Positions 6,155 to 13,143 of a stretch of DNA of 30,150 bases are shown in pieces (the stretch's first letter is position 1; each line of letters begins with the position of its first letter). The position numbers and the translations under genes are program-made. Source of the DNA: DASWIG01 sp965371445 (GTDB taxonomy: Bacteria > Acidobacteriota > Thermoanaerobaculia > Multivoradales > J023). Under the pieces are notes generated by a model, which saw only the letters and a program-made list of their open reading frames with translations, searched no databases and had not been told where the DNA came from. The stretch lies in NCBI GenBank assembly GCA_965371445.1, contig CBDUYN010000130.1, positions 1-30,150 on the forward strand. The letters run 5' to 3'.

Positions 6155-8788
6155 TCAGGCGTCGACCGCCGTCGGCGACGGCGCTTGGATCGCTATGTCG
6201 AGACCGCCGTCGGCGACCCCGATCTCGATCACCGCGCCCTCGCTCGCCTCGCCCGCGATCAGGGCTCGCCCGATCTTGGTCTCCAGCCGACGCTTCAGGT
6301 AGCGCTTCAAAGGACGCGCCCCGTAGACCGGATCGTAGCCCTCGCGGGCGACGAGCTGGCGCCCGGCGTCGGAGAGGCGCAGCACGATCCCCCGCTCCGC
6401 CAGCCGGTCCCGCAGCTCCTGCATCAGCAGCTCCACGATCTGCTCGATCTCAACGAGGCGCAGCGGCTTGAAAAGCACCACGTCGTCGACGCGGTTCAAG
6501 AACTCGGGCCGGAAGCTCGTCCTGAGCTCCGCCATCACCGCCTCGCGGGCCGCCTCCTCGATCTCGCCGCGATCGGTCACTCCTTCGAGCAGGTGCGGCG
6601 AGCCGACGTTCGAGGTCATGATGACGACCGTGTTCTTGAAGTCCACCGTATGGCCCTGGGAATCGGTGATCCGGCCGTCGTCGAGGACCTGGAGCAACAC
6701 GCCCCAGACGTCGTGGTGGGCCTTTTCGATCTCGTCGAAGAGGATCACCGAGTAGGGCTTGCGGCGCACCGCCTCGGTCAGCTGCCCTCCCTCGTCGTAG
6801 CCGACGTAGCCCGGAGGCGCCCCGATCAGGCGCGAGACCGAGTGCTTTTCCATGTACTCCGACATGTCGATTCGGACCATGTTCTCCTCGGAGTCAAAAA
6901 GCGCCTCGGCGAGCGTTTTTGCGAGCTCGGTCTTGCCGACCCCGGTGGGGCCGAGGAAGATGAAGGAACCGATCGGCCGTCCCGGGTCCTGGATCCCGGC
7001 GCGCGCCCGGATCACGGCGTCGGCCACCAAGGTGACGGCCTCCTCCTGTCCCACGACCCGGCGGTGGAGGATCTCGTCGAGACGCAGGAGCTTCTCGCGT
7101 TCGCCTTCGACGAGGCGCGTCACCGGGATGCCGGTCCACATGGAGACGATCTCGGCGATCTCGTCCTCGGTCACCTCCTCGCGAAGGATGCGTCCCTCGC
7201 GGGTGCGGCTCTCGGCCACGGCCTCCTGCTGGCGGAGCTGCTCCTCGAGCTCCGGCAGGCGCCCGTGCTTCAAGGTGGCGGCCTTGTTCAAGTCGTATTC
7301 GCGCTCGGCGACCTCGACCTGGTGGCGGACCTCCTCGATCTCCTCGCGAAGCGAGCGCACCCGGTCGATCGCCTCTTTCTCGACCTCGTAGCGGGCGCGC
7401 AGGGCGTCGGCCGAGGCGCGGCGGTCGGCGAGCTCCTTGCGGAGGACCTTCAAACGCTCCTTCGACGCCTTGTCCTTGCCCTTCTTGAGCGCCGTCTCCT
7501 CGATTTCCAGCTGCATGACCCGGCGGGTGGCCTCGTCGAGCTCCGCCGGCATCGAGTCGATCTCGGTGCGGATCATGGCGCAGGCCTCGTCGACCAAGTC
7601 GATCGCCTTGTCGGGCAGGAAGCGCTCGGTGATGTAGCGGTTCGACAGGACCGCCGCGGCGACCAGCGCGCCGTCCTGGATGGAGACGCCGTGGTGTACC
7701 TCGAAGCGCTCGGCCAGGCCGCGCAGGATCGACACCGTGTCCTCGACCGTCGGCGGCTCGACCAGCACCGGCTGGAAGCGCCGTTCCAGGGCGGCGTCCT
7801 TTTCGATGTGCTTGCGGTACTCGTCGAGCGTCGTCGCGCCCAGGCAGTGCAGCTCGCCGCGGGCGAGCATGGGTTTCAGGAGGTTCCCGGCGTCGGTCGC
7901 GCCTTCGGCCTTGCCGGCGCCGACGATCGTATGGACCTCGTCGATGAAAAGCAGCACCCGCCCTTCGCTTTCCTTGATCTCCGCGAGAACCGCCTTCAGC
8001 CGTTCTTCGAACTCGCCGCGGTACTTGGCGCCGGCGACGAGCGCCCCCATGTCGAGTGAGAAGATCGACCGGTCCTTCAGCCACCCGGGGACGTCGCCGC
8101 GCACGATGCGCTGGGCGAGGCCTTCGACGATCGCCGTCTTGCCGACGCCGGGCTCGCCGATTAAGACCGGGTTGTTCTTGGTCTTGCGCGACAGGATGCG
8201 GATGGTGCGCCGGATCTCGGAGTCGCGTCCGATGACGGGGTCGAGCTTGCCCCGCCGCGCCTGGGCCACCAGGTCGACGCCGTACTTCTCCAGGGCCTCG
8301 TAGGCCGCCTCGGGGGTGGCGCTCGTCACCCGCTGGTTGCCGCGCACGTCGCGCAGCGCCGCCAGGAATCGCTTGCGGTCGACGTTGAGCTCCTTTAGGA
8401 GCCGTCCGGACACCGTCGAGGGTCCCTCGTCGATCGTGGCGAGCACCAGGTGCTCGACCGAGACGTATTCGTCCTTCAGGCGCTTCGCTTCGTCCTCGGC
8501 CGTGACCAGAAGACGCTGCAGACGCTGCGTGATCCGGATGTGGCCGGCCTCGGTGCCGGGGCCGCTCACCTGCGGCCGGCTGCCGAGCTCCTGGCCGAGT
8601 CCCTTTTCGAAGGGCTCGATCGGGACGTCCATCTTTTCCCAGAGACGCCGGACGAGCGACGCCTCGTCCTCCAGGAGGGCGAGGAGGAGGTGCTCGACGT
8701 CGACCTCCTGGTGGGAAAGGCGCACCGCCAGCGTCTGGGCCGCCTGGACGGCTTCCTGTGACTTCTGTGTCAGCTTGTTGAGGTCCAT
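6155..8788 (-). CDS. clpB: ATP-dependent disaggregase ClpB
   Basis: An 877-aa Hsp100 chaperone of normal family length that, with DnaK/DnaJ/GrpE, pulls apart aggregated proteins. Visible in order: Clp-N repeats (residues 1-150; starts MDLNKLTQKSQEAVQAAQ); first AAA+ module with Walker A GEPGVGKT (211-218) and Walker B VLLFIDEVHT (278-287); the long coiled-coil middle domain (about 410-530), which separates ClpB from ClpA/ClpC; second AAA+ module with Walker A GPTGVGKT (613-620); and the D2-small domain at the C-terminus. It lies 12 bases after dnaJ on the same strand, so the two are surely co-transcribed. No ClpP-binding loop is apparent. Confidence 0.97.
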   Translation of the reverse strand: MDLNKLTQKSQEAVQAAQTLAVRLSHQEVDVEHLLLALLEDEASLVRRLWEKMDVPIEPFEKGLGQELGSRPQVSGPGTEAGHIRITQRLQRLLVTAEDEAKRLKDEYVSVEHLVLATIDEGPSTVSGRLLKELNVDRKRFLAALRDVRGNQRVTSATPEAAYEALEKYGVDLVAQARRGKLDPVIGRDSEIRRTIRILSRKTKNNPVLIGEPGVGKTAIVEGLAQRIVRGDVPGWLKDRSIFSLDMGALVAGAKYRGEFEERLKAVLAEIKESEGRVLLFIDEVHTIVGAGKAEGATDAGNLLKPMLARGELHCLGATTLDEYRKHIEKDAALERRFQPVLVEPPTVEDTVSILRGLAERFEVHHGVSIQDGALVAAAVLSNRYITERFLPDKAIDLVDEACAMIRTEIDSMPAELDEATRRVMQLEIEETALKKGKDKASKERLKVLRKELADRRASADALRARYEVEKEAIDRVRSLREEIEEVRHQVEVAEREYDLNKAATLKHGRLPELEEQLRQQEAVAESRTREGRILREEVTEDEIAEIVSMWTGIPVTRLVEGEREKLLRLDEILHRRVVGQEEAVTLVADAVIRARAGIQDPGRPIGSFIFLGPTGVGKTELAKTLAEALFDSEENMVRIDMSEYMEKHSVSRLIGAPPGYVGYDEGGQLTEAVRRKPYSVILFDEIEKAHHDVWGVLLQVLDDGRITDSQGHTVDFKNTVVIMTSNVGSPHLLEGVTDRGEIEEAAREAVMAELRTSFRPEFLNRVDDVVLFKPLRLVEIEQIVELLMQELRDRLAERGIVLRLSDAGRQLVAREGYDPVYGARPLKRYLKRRLETKIGRALIAGEASEGAVIEIGVADGGLDIAIQAPSPTAVDA

Positions 8789-8800
8789 AGGTCTATCGCC

Positions 8801-9838
8801 CTACGCCTTGAAGCTCGACTCGCGGGCCAGCTCCTCAAAGAGCTCACGCTCGCGCGGCGTCAGCTTCTCGGGCACCATGACGCGGATCTCGGCGTAGAGG
8901 TCGCCCTCGCCGTCGCGCGCCGGAAATCCTTTGCCGCGCAAACGGATCTTGCGTCCGGTCGAGGAGCCCGGCGGAATGCGTACCTTGACCGAGCCGTTGA
9001 GCGTCTTGAGCGTGACGTTGGTGCCCAAAGCGGCCTCCCAGGGGCTCACCCGGATGTCGGTGCGGAGGTCCCGGCCGTCGAGGCGAAAACGGTCGTGGGT
9101 CTTGACCTGGACCTCCAGGTAGAGGTCCCCCGTGGGACCGCGGCCGCCCGAGCGTCCGCGGCCCGGAAGACGAATCTTCTGCCCCGGACGGATCCCCGCC
9201 GGGAGATTCACGTTGTAGGTCTTGGAACGTCCGAGCATGTCGGTGACCGTGACGTCGCGCAGGCCGCCCTGGGCCGCCTCTTCGAGCGTCAGCGCCAGCT
9301 TCACGATCTGCTCCTGGCCCTGCACTCGGACCCCGGGGCCGCTTCCGAAGGGCGACGAGGCGCCGGGCGGCGAGCCGCCGGGCGACGAACCGCCGGGCGG
9401 CGAACCGCCGGGCGGCGAGCCGCCGAACTCCACGAAGGGGTCGGCGCCGCCGAACGGGCTGCCAGCGCCGCCCCCCCGGTTGCCGAAGAGCATGTCGAAA
9501 AACGAGCTGAAGCCGCTCGCTCCCGCCCCGCCGCCCGGCCCCCGGCCGCCGAAGTTGACGCGGAAGCCGCCCTCGAAGGGGTCGAAGCCCTCGAAGCCCG
9601 GCGGCGGACCGCCCCGCGACTTCCAGGCCGTGCCGAAGCGGTCGTAGGTCGAGCGCTTCTTGTCGTCTTTCAAGACCTCGTAGGCCTCGGTGATCTGCTT
9701 GAACCTGTCCTCGGCCCCCGGGCTGCGGTTGACGTCGGGGTGGAACTTGCGCGCGAGCTTCCGGTACGCCTTCTGGATGTCGTCCTGCGAGGTGTTACGG
9801 GAGACCCCGAGCGCCGCGTAGTAGTCCTTGTAGTCCAA
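8801..9838 (-). CDS. DnaJ-type co-chaperone (CbpA-like, no zinc finger)
   Basis: A 345-aa J-domain protein. The J-domain is residues 1-70 with the essential HPD at 33-35. Next comes a Gly/Phe/Pro-rich linker (about 75-180) holding PPGGS repeats, then two beta-rich substrate-binding domains and a C-terminal tail. The CxxCxGxG zinc-finger repeats of canonical DnaJ are absent, so it is a class B/CbpA-like protein. The start is a TTG at 9838 with AGGAGG upstream. It heads a two-gene operon with clpB and probably delivers substrates to DnaK for ClpB disaggregation; dnaK is not in the window. Confidence 0.93.
   Translation of the reverse strand: MDYKDYYAALGVSRNTSQDDIQKAYRKLARKFHPDVNRSPGAEDRFKQITEAYEVLKDDKKRSTYDRFGTAWKSRGGPPPGFEGFDPFEGGFRVNFGGRGPGGGAGASGFSSFFDMLFGNRGGGAGSPFGGADPFVEFGGSPPGGSPPGGSSPGGSPPGASSPFGSGPGVRVQGQEQIVKLALTLEEAAQGGLRDVTVTDMLGRSKTYNVNLPAGIRPGQKIRLPGRGRSGGRGPTGDLYLEVQVKTHDRFRLDGRDLRTDIRVSPWEAALGTNVTLKTLNGSVKVRIPPGSSTGRKIRLRGKGFPARDGEGDLYAEIRVMVPEKLTPRERELFEELARESSFKA
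9362..9421 (-). repeat. 15-bp tandem repeat inside dnaJ linker
   Basis: Four head-to-tail copies of a 15-base unit (GCCGGGCGGCGAGCC and near-identical variants) encode the PPGGS-type repeats of the J-protein linker. In-frame units mean copy-number changes would only alter linker length. Confidence 0.85.
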
Positions 9839-9906
9839 GACAGGCCTCCTTCACTCGCTACCGTACCGGTCTTCGTCCTTTCGATGCTGTAAGGGCAATA
9901 CCTTAG

Positions 9907-9921
9907 TGTGATGCCCTCACA
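9907..9921. promoter_or_regulatory. Possible operator upstream of dnaJ
   Basis: TGTGA at 9907-9911 and TCACA at 9917-9921 form a perfect 5-bp inverted repeat with 5-base spacing. It lies about 70 bases upstream of the dnaJ start and in the shared upstream region of the divergent radical SAM gene. It resembles a CRP/FNR-type half-site pair, but the spacing is one base short of the usual six. There is no CIRCE element here. Confidence 0.3.
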
Positions 9922-10044
9922 TATGAGAACGCAGCAGATGATAGCTGCATTCCCGATTCGGGTAAAGAGGGGAGAGACGGTCCATCCTCCTTGGCGGGAT
10001 CTTTTCACGGATCGGCGGATCGGCCCAGGGGCTCGCCACACAGA

Positions 10045-10079
10045 ACCGGATCCGGTACAATCCACGACCCATGGATTGT
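10045..10079 (+). promoter_or_regulatory. Candidate promoter/operator of the radical SAM gene
   Basis: A perfect 12-bp palindrome ACCGGATCCGGT (10045-10056) abuts a -10-like TACAAT (10056-10061). That hexamer overlaps a 7-bp inverted repeat ACAATCC/GGATTGT (10057-10063 and 10073-10079, 9-base spacer). It is about 55 bases before the ATG of the B12 radical SAM gene. No good -35 is visible, which would fit an activator-dependent or repressed promoter. This is inference from sequence only. Confidence 0.4.
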
Positions 10080-10131
10080 TGACCCTCAAGCGGCCCCTCC
10101 CGAGCGGGAGGAAAGCAAGGAGATTCAGAGC

Positions 10132-11643
10132 ATGAAAGTCGCCTTCCTGAAGCCCCACACCGGGGGAGTCCTGGGTTTGGAGATGATCACTTTCGTCGAG
10201 CCTCTGGGTCTGGAGTGCGTCGCCGGCGCCCTCGAGCCCGCCGGGCACGAGTGCCGGATCTGGGACCTGCGGATCGACGGCGTCGAGAAAGGCCTCGCCG
10301 AGTGCACGGCCTTCGAGCCGCAGATGGTGGGGCTGCAGTGCAACTTCACGACCGAGCGCTTCCGGACGCTCGCCCTCGCCCGCCGCGTGAAAGCGGAGCT
10401 GCCGGAGGCCTTCGTCGTCATCGGCGGCCACGACGCCTCGCGCGAGCCGCAGTGGTTCTCCGACTCGGCGGTCGACGCGGTGGCGGTCGGCGACGGCGAG
10501 GTCGTCCTGCCGCCGCTCGTCGACGCCCTGGAACGGGGTGCCGACCTGAAAAAGGCCCCGGGCTTTTTTCTGCGGACGAAGAGCGGCCCCGTCTCGACGG
10601 GCCCGGCTCCGGGCCGCACGCACCTCGACGAGATCCCGCGGCCGGCCCGCCACCTGCTGCGCCGCTACGCCCACCAGTACTACTTCAACTACCACAAGCC
10701 GATGGCGATGATGGAGACCGCCCGCGGCTGTCCCTTCAAGTGCAACTTCTGCTCAGTGTGGAAGTTCCACGAGTCGTCGTTTCGCGAGAAGTCGGTGGAG
10801 CGGGTGGTCGAAGAGCTCCGGGAGATCGAGGCGCAGCACGTTTTTTTTACCGACGACATCTTCTGGATGAACATCACCCGTGCCAAGGAGATGGCGCGGC
10901 AGATCCAGGCCGCCGGCATCAAGAAGTACTTCAAGCTCCAGACGCGCAGCGACATCATCTGCCGCCATCCCGAGATCGTCGAGATGTGGAAGGAATGCGG
11001 CAGCCTGTCGATTTTCCTCGGCCTGGAAAAACTCGACGACGAAGGCTTGAAGTCGGTCAACAAGAAAAACAAGGCCGAGAACAACAACGAAGCGATCCGC
11101 ATCCTCCAGGAGCTCGACGTCGGCTACTCGCCGAACTTCATCGTCGATTCGGACTGGGACCGCGAGGAATTCGCGAAGCTCCGCGAATGGGTTTCGCGCA
11201 CCGGCGCCTACAACTCGGGTTTCTCGATCCTGACGCCGCTTCCCGGGACCGACCTCTGGGACGACGTCAAGGGAGACGTCACGACCGGCGACTGGGAGCT
11301 TTTCGACATCGCCCATACGGTGCTGCCGACGAAGCTTTCGATGGAGGACTTCTACGAGGAGTACGCGGGGCTCTGGCGTCACGCCTTGAGGGTTCGCTAC
11401 CGCGACCGCGGGTTCGTGCGCACCTGGGCCGAGCTCGGCGTGGCGCTCGGGACGGGCAAGCTCACCGTCTCGGCGCTCAAGAAGGGCATGAATCTAAGCC
11501 GCAGGTTCAGCCGTTCGGAGACTTTTCTGCGCGCCCACCGGGAAAGCGAAGAACGGCTGCAAGTGGCCGTCAGCCAGGGCCTCGGAGGCGGGTTGGCGCC
11601 GGGCGCGGCGTGGGCTGGGACCGCGACCGCAACCGCAACCTGA
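10132..11643 (+). CDS. B12-binding radical SAM protein (HpnR-like)
   Basis: A 503-aa enzyme with an N-terminal cobalamin-binding Rossmann domain (about residues 1-150) and a radical SAM core whose 4Fe-4S cluster cysteines are C200, C204 and C207 (TARGCPFKCNFCSVW). The start MKVAFLKPHTGGVLG, the motif EPLGLECVAGAL and the segment IFLGLEKLDDEGLKSVNKKN recall the B12 radical SAM methylases around HpnR (hopanoid C-3 methylase). No other hopanoid gene is in the window, so the substrate is open. Start: ATG at 10132 with AAGGAG upstream. The last 20-odd residues (GGGLAPGAAWAG and a TATAT run) look like read-through into repetitive DNA, so the native C-terminus may have been altered. Confidence 0.8.
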   Translation: MKVAFLKPHTGGVLGLEMITFVEPLGLECVAGALEPAGHECRIWDLRIDGVEKGLAECTAFEPQMVGLQCNFTTERFRTLALARRVKAELPEAFVVIGGHDASREPQWFSDSAVDAVAVGDGEVVLPPLVDALERGADLKKAPGFFLRTKSGPVSTGPAPGRTHLDEIPRPARHLLRRYAHQYYFNYHKPMAMMETARGCPFKCNFCSVWKFHESSFREKSVERVVEELREIEAQHVFFTDDIFWMNITRAKEMARQIQAAGIKKYFKLQTRSDIICRHPEIVEMWKECGSLSIFLGLEKLDDEGLKSVNKKNKAENNNEAIRILQELDVGYSPNFIVDSDWDREEFAKLREWVSRTGAYNSGFSILTPLPGTDLWDDVKGDVTTGDWELFDIAHTVLPTKLSMEDFYEEYAGLWRHALRVRYRDRGFVRTWAELGVALGTGKLTVSALKKGMNLSRRFSRSETFLRAHRESEERLQVAVSQGLGGGLAPGAAWAGTATATAT

Positions 11644-11702
11644 TCGACTGTCCGCCGACCTCGGGCTTCGGGCCGCTGGTGGCATGCGGCGACGAGGTCA
11701 CG

Positions 11703-12071
11703 TTGAGCGGATCGGATCTTGAAAAGCGTTGGGACCGGAGCCGGACCGCGGAACCCCATACGGTCCTGGCGTGGCGCCTGCTCAAAGAGACGCTGTTTCG
11801 TCATTTCGGCGGATGGTCGGGGCCGGAACGGGTCGTTGTCTTCCAGAGCTCGGAGTTAGTGCCCGGCGGGTGGATGCCGGAGGGAGGCTCGGAACCCATC
11901 CGGGACGGGAGCCGGCGCTACACGCTTAGCCTCCCGGAGGATCGACTGGACGAGCTGCGGGCACTGCTGGGAAAGGCGGCAAACACGTTCGATCAACAAG
12001 CGATTTACCTCTCCGTCCGAGGATACGTGGAATTCATCGTCCCGGGTCCCGCCGACGGGTTTCTCGAATAG
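11703..12071 (+). CDS. Hypothetical 122-aa protein
   Basis: An unrecognised small protein. The frame is open further upstream, but protein-like sequence starts near a TTG at 11703 preceded by GAGG at 5-base spacing. A GTG at 11679 is an alternative. It reads LAWRLLKETLFRHFGGW early, VVVFQSSELVPGGWMPEGG in the middle, and YTLSLPEDRLDELRALLGK then AIYLSVRGYVEFIVPG near the end. That gives an alternating alpha/beta pattern like small ferredoxin-like folds, with no signal peptide or membrane span. It follows the radical SAM gene by 59 bases and may share its transcript. No function is assigned. Confidence 0.6.
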   Translation: MSGSDLEKRWDRSRTAEPHTVLAWRLLKETLFRHFGGWSGPERVVVFQSSELVPGGWMPEGGSEPIRDGSRRYTLSLPEDRLDELRALLGKAANTFDQQAIYLSVRGYVEFIVPGPADGFLE

Positions 12072-12131
12072 GAAAGGATGCTGGCTCGAAGGGAGCTGCG
12101 CCGACTTCGTAACAACGGAGAGGATCTGGTC

Positions 12132-12227
12132 ATGAACGTCCTGGAATATCAGACCATCACCGGCCGAAGGGTGGACCTTGGCCGCCTGAGCGCCGAAACG
12201 GCAGGGCAATCTCGATCCCGTAGGTGA
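12132..12227 (+). CDS. Short ORF, probably truncated (31 aa)
   Basis: An ATG at 12132 preceded by GGAGAGG starts a 31-codon frame beginning MNVLEYQTITGRRVDLGRLS. From recall, this type of start (TITGRRVDL..LS) is seen in longer small bacterial proteins. Here it runs quickly into a low-complexity SRSRR tail and a stop, so it is likely a fragment with a lost or frameshifted 3' part. It sits between the hypothetical gene and the riboswitch. Confidence 0.4.
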   Translation: MNVLEYQTITGRRVDLGRLSAETAGQSRSRR

Positions 12228-12272
12228 CGAGCACCGAGAGCTTGTGGAGCCATGCTGCCCCGCCCCAACGGG

Positions 12273-12294
12273 TAGGTCCCGACTAGGTCCCGAC
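12273..12294. repeat. 11-bp tandem duplication
   Basis: TAGGTCCCGAC occurs twice in direct succession (12273-12283 and 12284-12294), about 55 bases upstream of the riboswitch. It may lie in its promoter region. It could be a replication slip or a pair of protein-binding sites. Confidence 0.7.
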
Positions 12295-12346
12295 TACCTC
12301 TCCGGGTGTTTCGGACCGCGATTCACCGCTGTTAAACTGACAATTG

Positions 12347-12455
12347 CCTCGAAAAGGCGAACCCGGCAAGAGCCGGGGGCGCAAAGCCGCGGGTCCTCGT
12401 CGCCTTCGCGACGCACCGTCACGAAGACCTCACCGACAGCCGGGCCGCCGAAGGG
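12347..12455 (+). promoter_or_regulatory. GEMM-type cyclic-dinucleotide riboswitch aptamer
   Basis: The leader matches the layout of the GEMM-I (c-di-GMP-I) aptamer. A basal stem GGCG (12356-12359) pairs with CGCC (12446-12449), where many members have GGCAA/UUGCC. Then come AACCCGGC and the hairpin CCCGGC-AAGA-GCCGGG (12362-12377). The conserved core GCGCAAAGCC (12379-12388; consensus ACGCAAAGCC) follows, then a second arm with an inner hairpin CGTCGC-CTTC-GCGACG, and the closing GACAGCCGGGCCGCC (12435-12449; consensus close to GGUAGCCGGGUUGCC). It lies about 95 bases before the ATG of the next gene. Most GEMM-I members bind c-di-GMP; some (GEMM-Ib) prefer 3',3'-cGAMP. I cannot decide the ligand by eye. 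Confidence 0.8.
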
Positions 12456-12471
12456 CAGTGATGAAGAGCGT

Positions 12472-12491
12472 TTGGAAGGTCGTCCTTCCAA
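12472..12491 (+). terminator. Hairpin, likely riboswitch expression platform
   Basis: TTGGAAGG (12472-12479) and CCTTCCAA (12484-12491) form a perfect 8-bp stem with a 4-base loop, 20 bases after the aptamer. There is no U-tract directly after it, so a classical terminator is doubtful. The CCTTCC arm could alternatively pair with the purine-rich Shine-Dalgarno (GGAAAGGAGGG, 12531-12541), which suggests translational control. Which mechanism operates is inference. Confidence 0.45.
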
Positions 12492-12549
12492 TCGTCCTTG
12501 AGAAGGATGGCCGGTTCCATAGCCTGAGCTGGAAAGGAGGGTAAGCGTC

Positions 12550-13089
12550 ATGGCCAACAGCTTCGGACGTGGCTACGAGTTCATTCACGGCAACCGGGAC
12601 GGCGCGGGGAAAACCAGCGAAACCTATACGATCTGTCGTGTGGGCGTGCCCCGACGCCGAGTGATCGCGGAAATCGAAAAAGGCCTGCACACCAAGTATC
12701 ACCTGGTCAAGGTGAGGGGCTTCTACTATCCCCGGAACAACCCCAACTCCAAAGCGATCGACAACGTCAACGCACCGAGCGGCGGCTGGCAGTGTCCGGC
12801 CCATTGGGCTCAGCTGACGCCGGCAGGACCACTCAAGTCCTTCGTCGAGAACGAGGCGACCGACGCCAGGAAGGTGGTGTTCATCCACGGCGACAAGGTC
12901 ACCACCAGCTCGCCGATGCGGACCTACACGATCTGCCGCCTCGGCGTTCCGCGGCAGCGGCTGAACCAGGAGATCGCGGCGGGCCTGCACCCGGACTATT
13001 GCCTCGTCCGCAGGGCGAGGGGGTTTTTCTCATGGCCCACCAACGCCAAGGCGACCGAGAGCTGGCGCTGCTGCATCGTGGCTACCTGA
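12550..13089 (+). CDS. Hypothetical protein with two copies of one domain
   Basis: A 179-aa protein with a very strong Shine-Dalgarno (AAAGGAGGG) and no signal peptide. It consists of two homologous halves. Each has FIHG early, then TYTICRVGVPRRRVIAEIEK with GLHTKYHLVKVRGFYYP in the first half, and TYTICRLGVPRQRLNQEIAA with GLHPDYCLVRRARGFFSWP in the second. The shared core is YTICR(V/L)GVPR..(V/L)..EI..GLH..Y.LV..RGF, about 45 residues, separated by a W/C-containing linker. I do not recognise the family. It is the first gene after the riboswitch, hence the most direct regulatory target, and is followed by a metallopeptidase and an MBL hydrolase on the same strand. Confidence 0.8.
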   Translation: MANSFGRGYEFIHGNRDGAGKTSETYTICRVGVPRRRVIAEIEKGLHTKYHLVKVRGFYYPRNNPNSKAIDNVNAPSGGWQCPAHWAQLTPAGPLKSFVENEATDARKVVFIHGDKVTTSSPMRTYTICRLGVPRQRLNQEIAAGLHPDYCLVRRARGFFSWPTNAKATESWRCCIVAT

Positions 13090-13143
13090 ATAGCGTTGTA
13101 GCGATAGAGAGGGCGGCCGGCTTGGTCGCCCGGGAGGAAGCTC

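Noticed and set aside
6071..8059. A 662-codon plus-strand open frame
   Set aside because: It is antisense to clpB, which has complete family motifs. The frame is a GC-rich shadow, with His/Asp/Leu-rich low-complexity sequence and no domain.
9839..10131. CIRCE or sigma-32 promoter for dnaJ-clpB
   Set aside because: No TTAGCACTC-N9-GAGTGCTAA and no CTTGAA/CCCCAT pair was found. Only a weak TGTGA/TCACA palindrome is present.
10215..11640. A long second plus-strand frame inside the radical SAM gene
   Set aside because: Arg/Pro-rich shadow of the radical SAM frame. Only its last part (from about 11703) lies outside and looks protein-like, and that part is listed separately.
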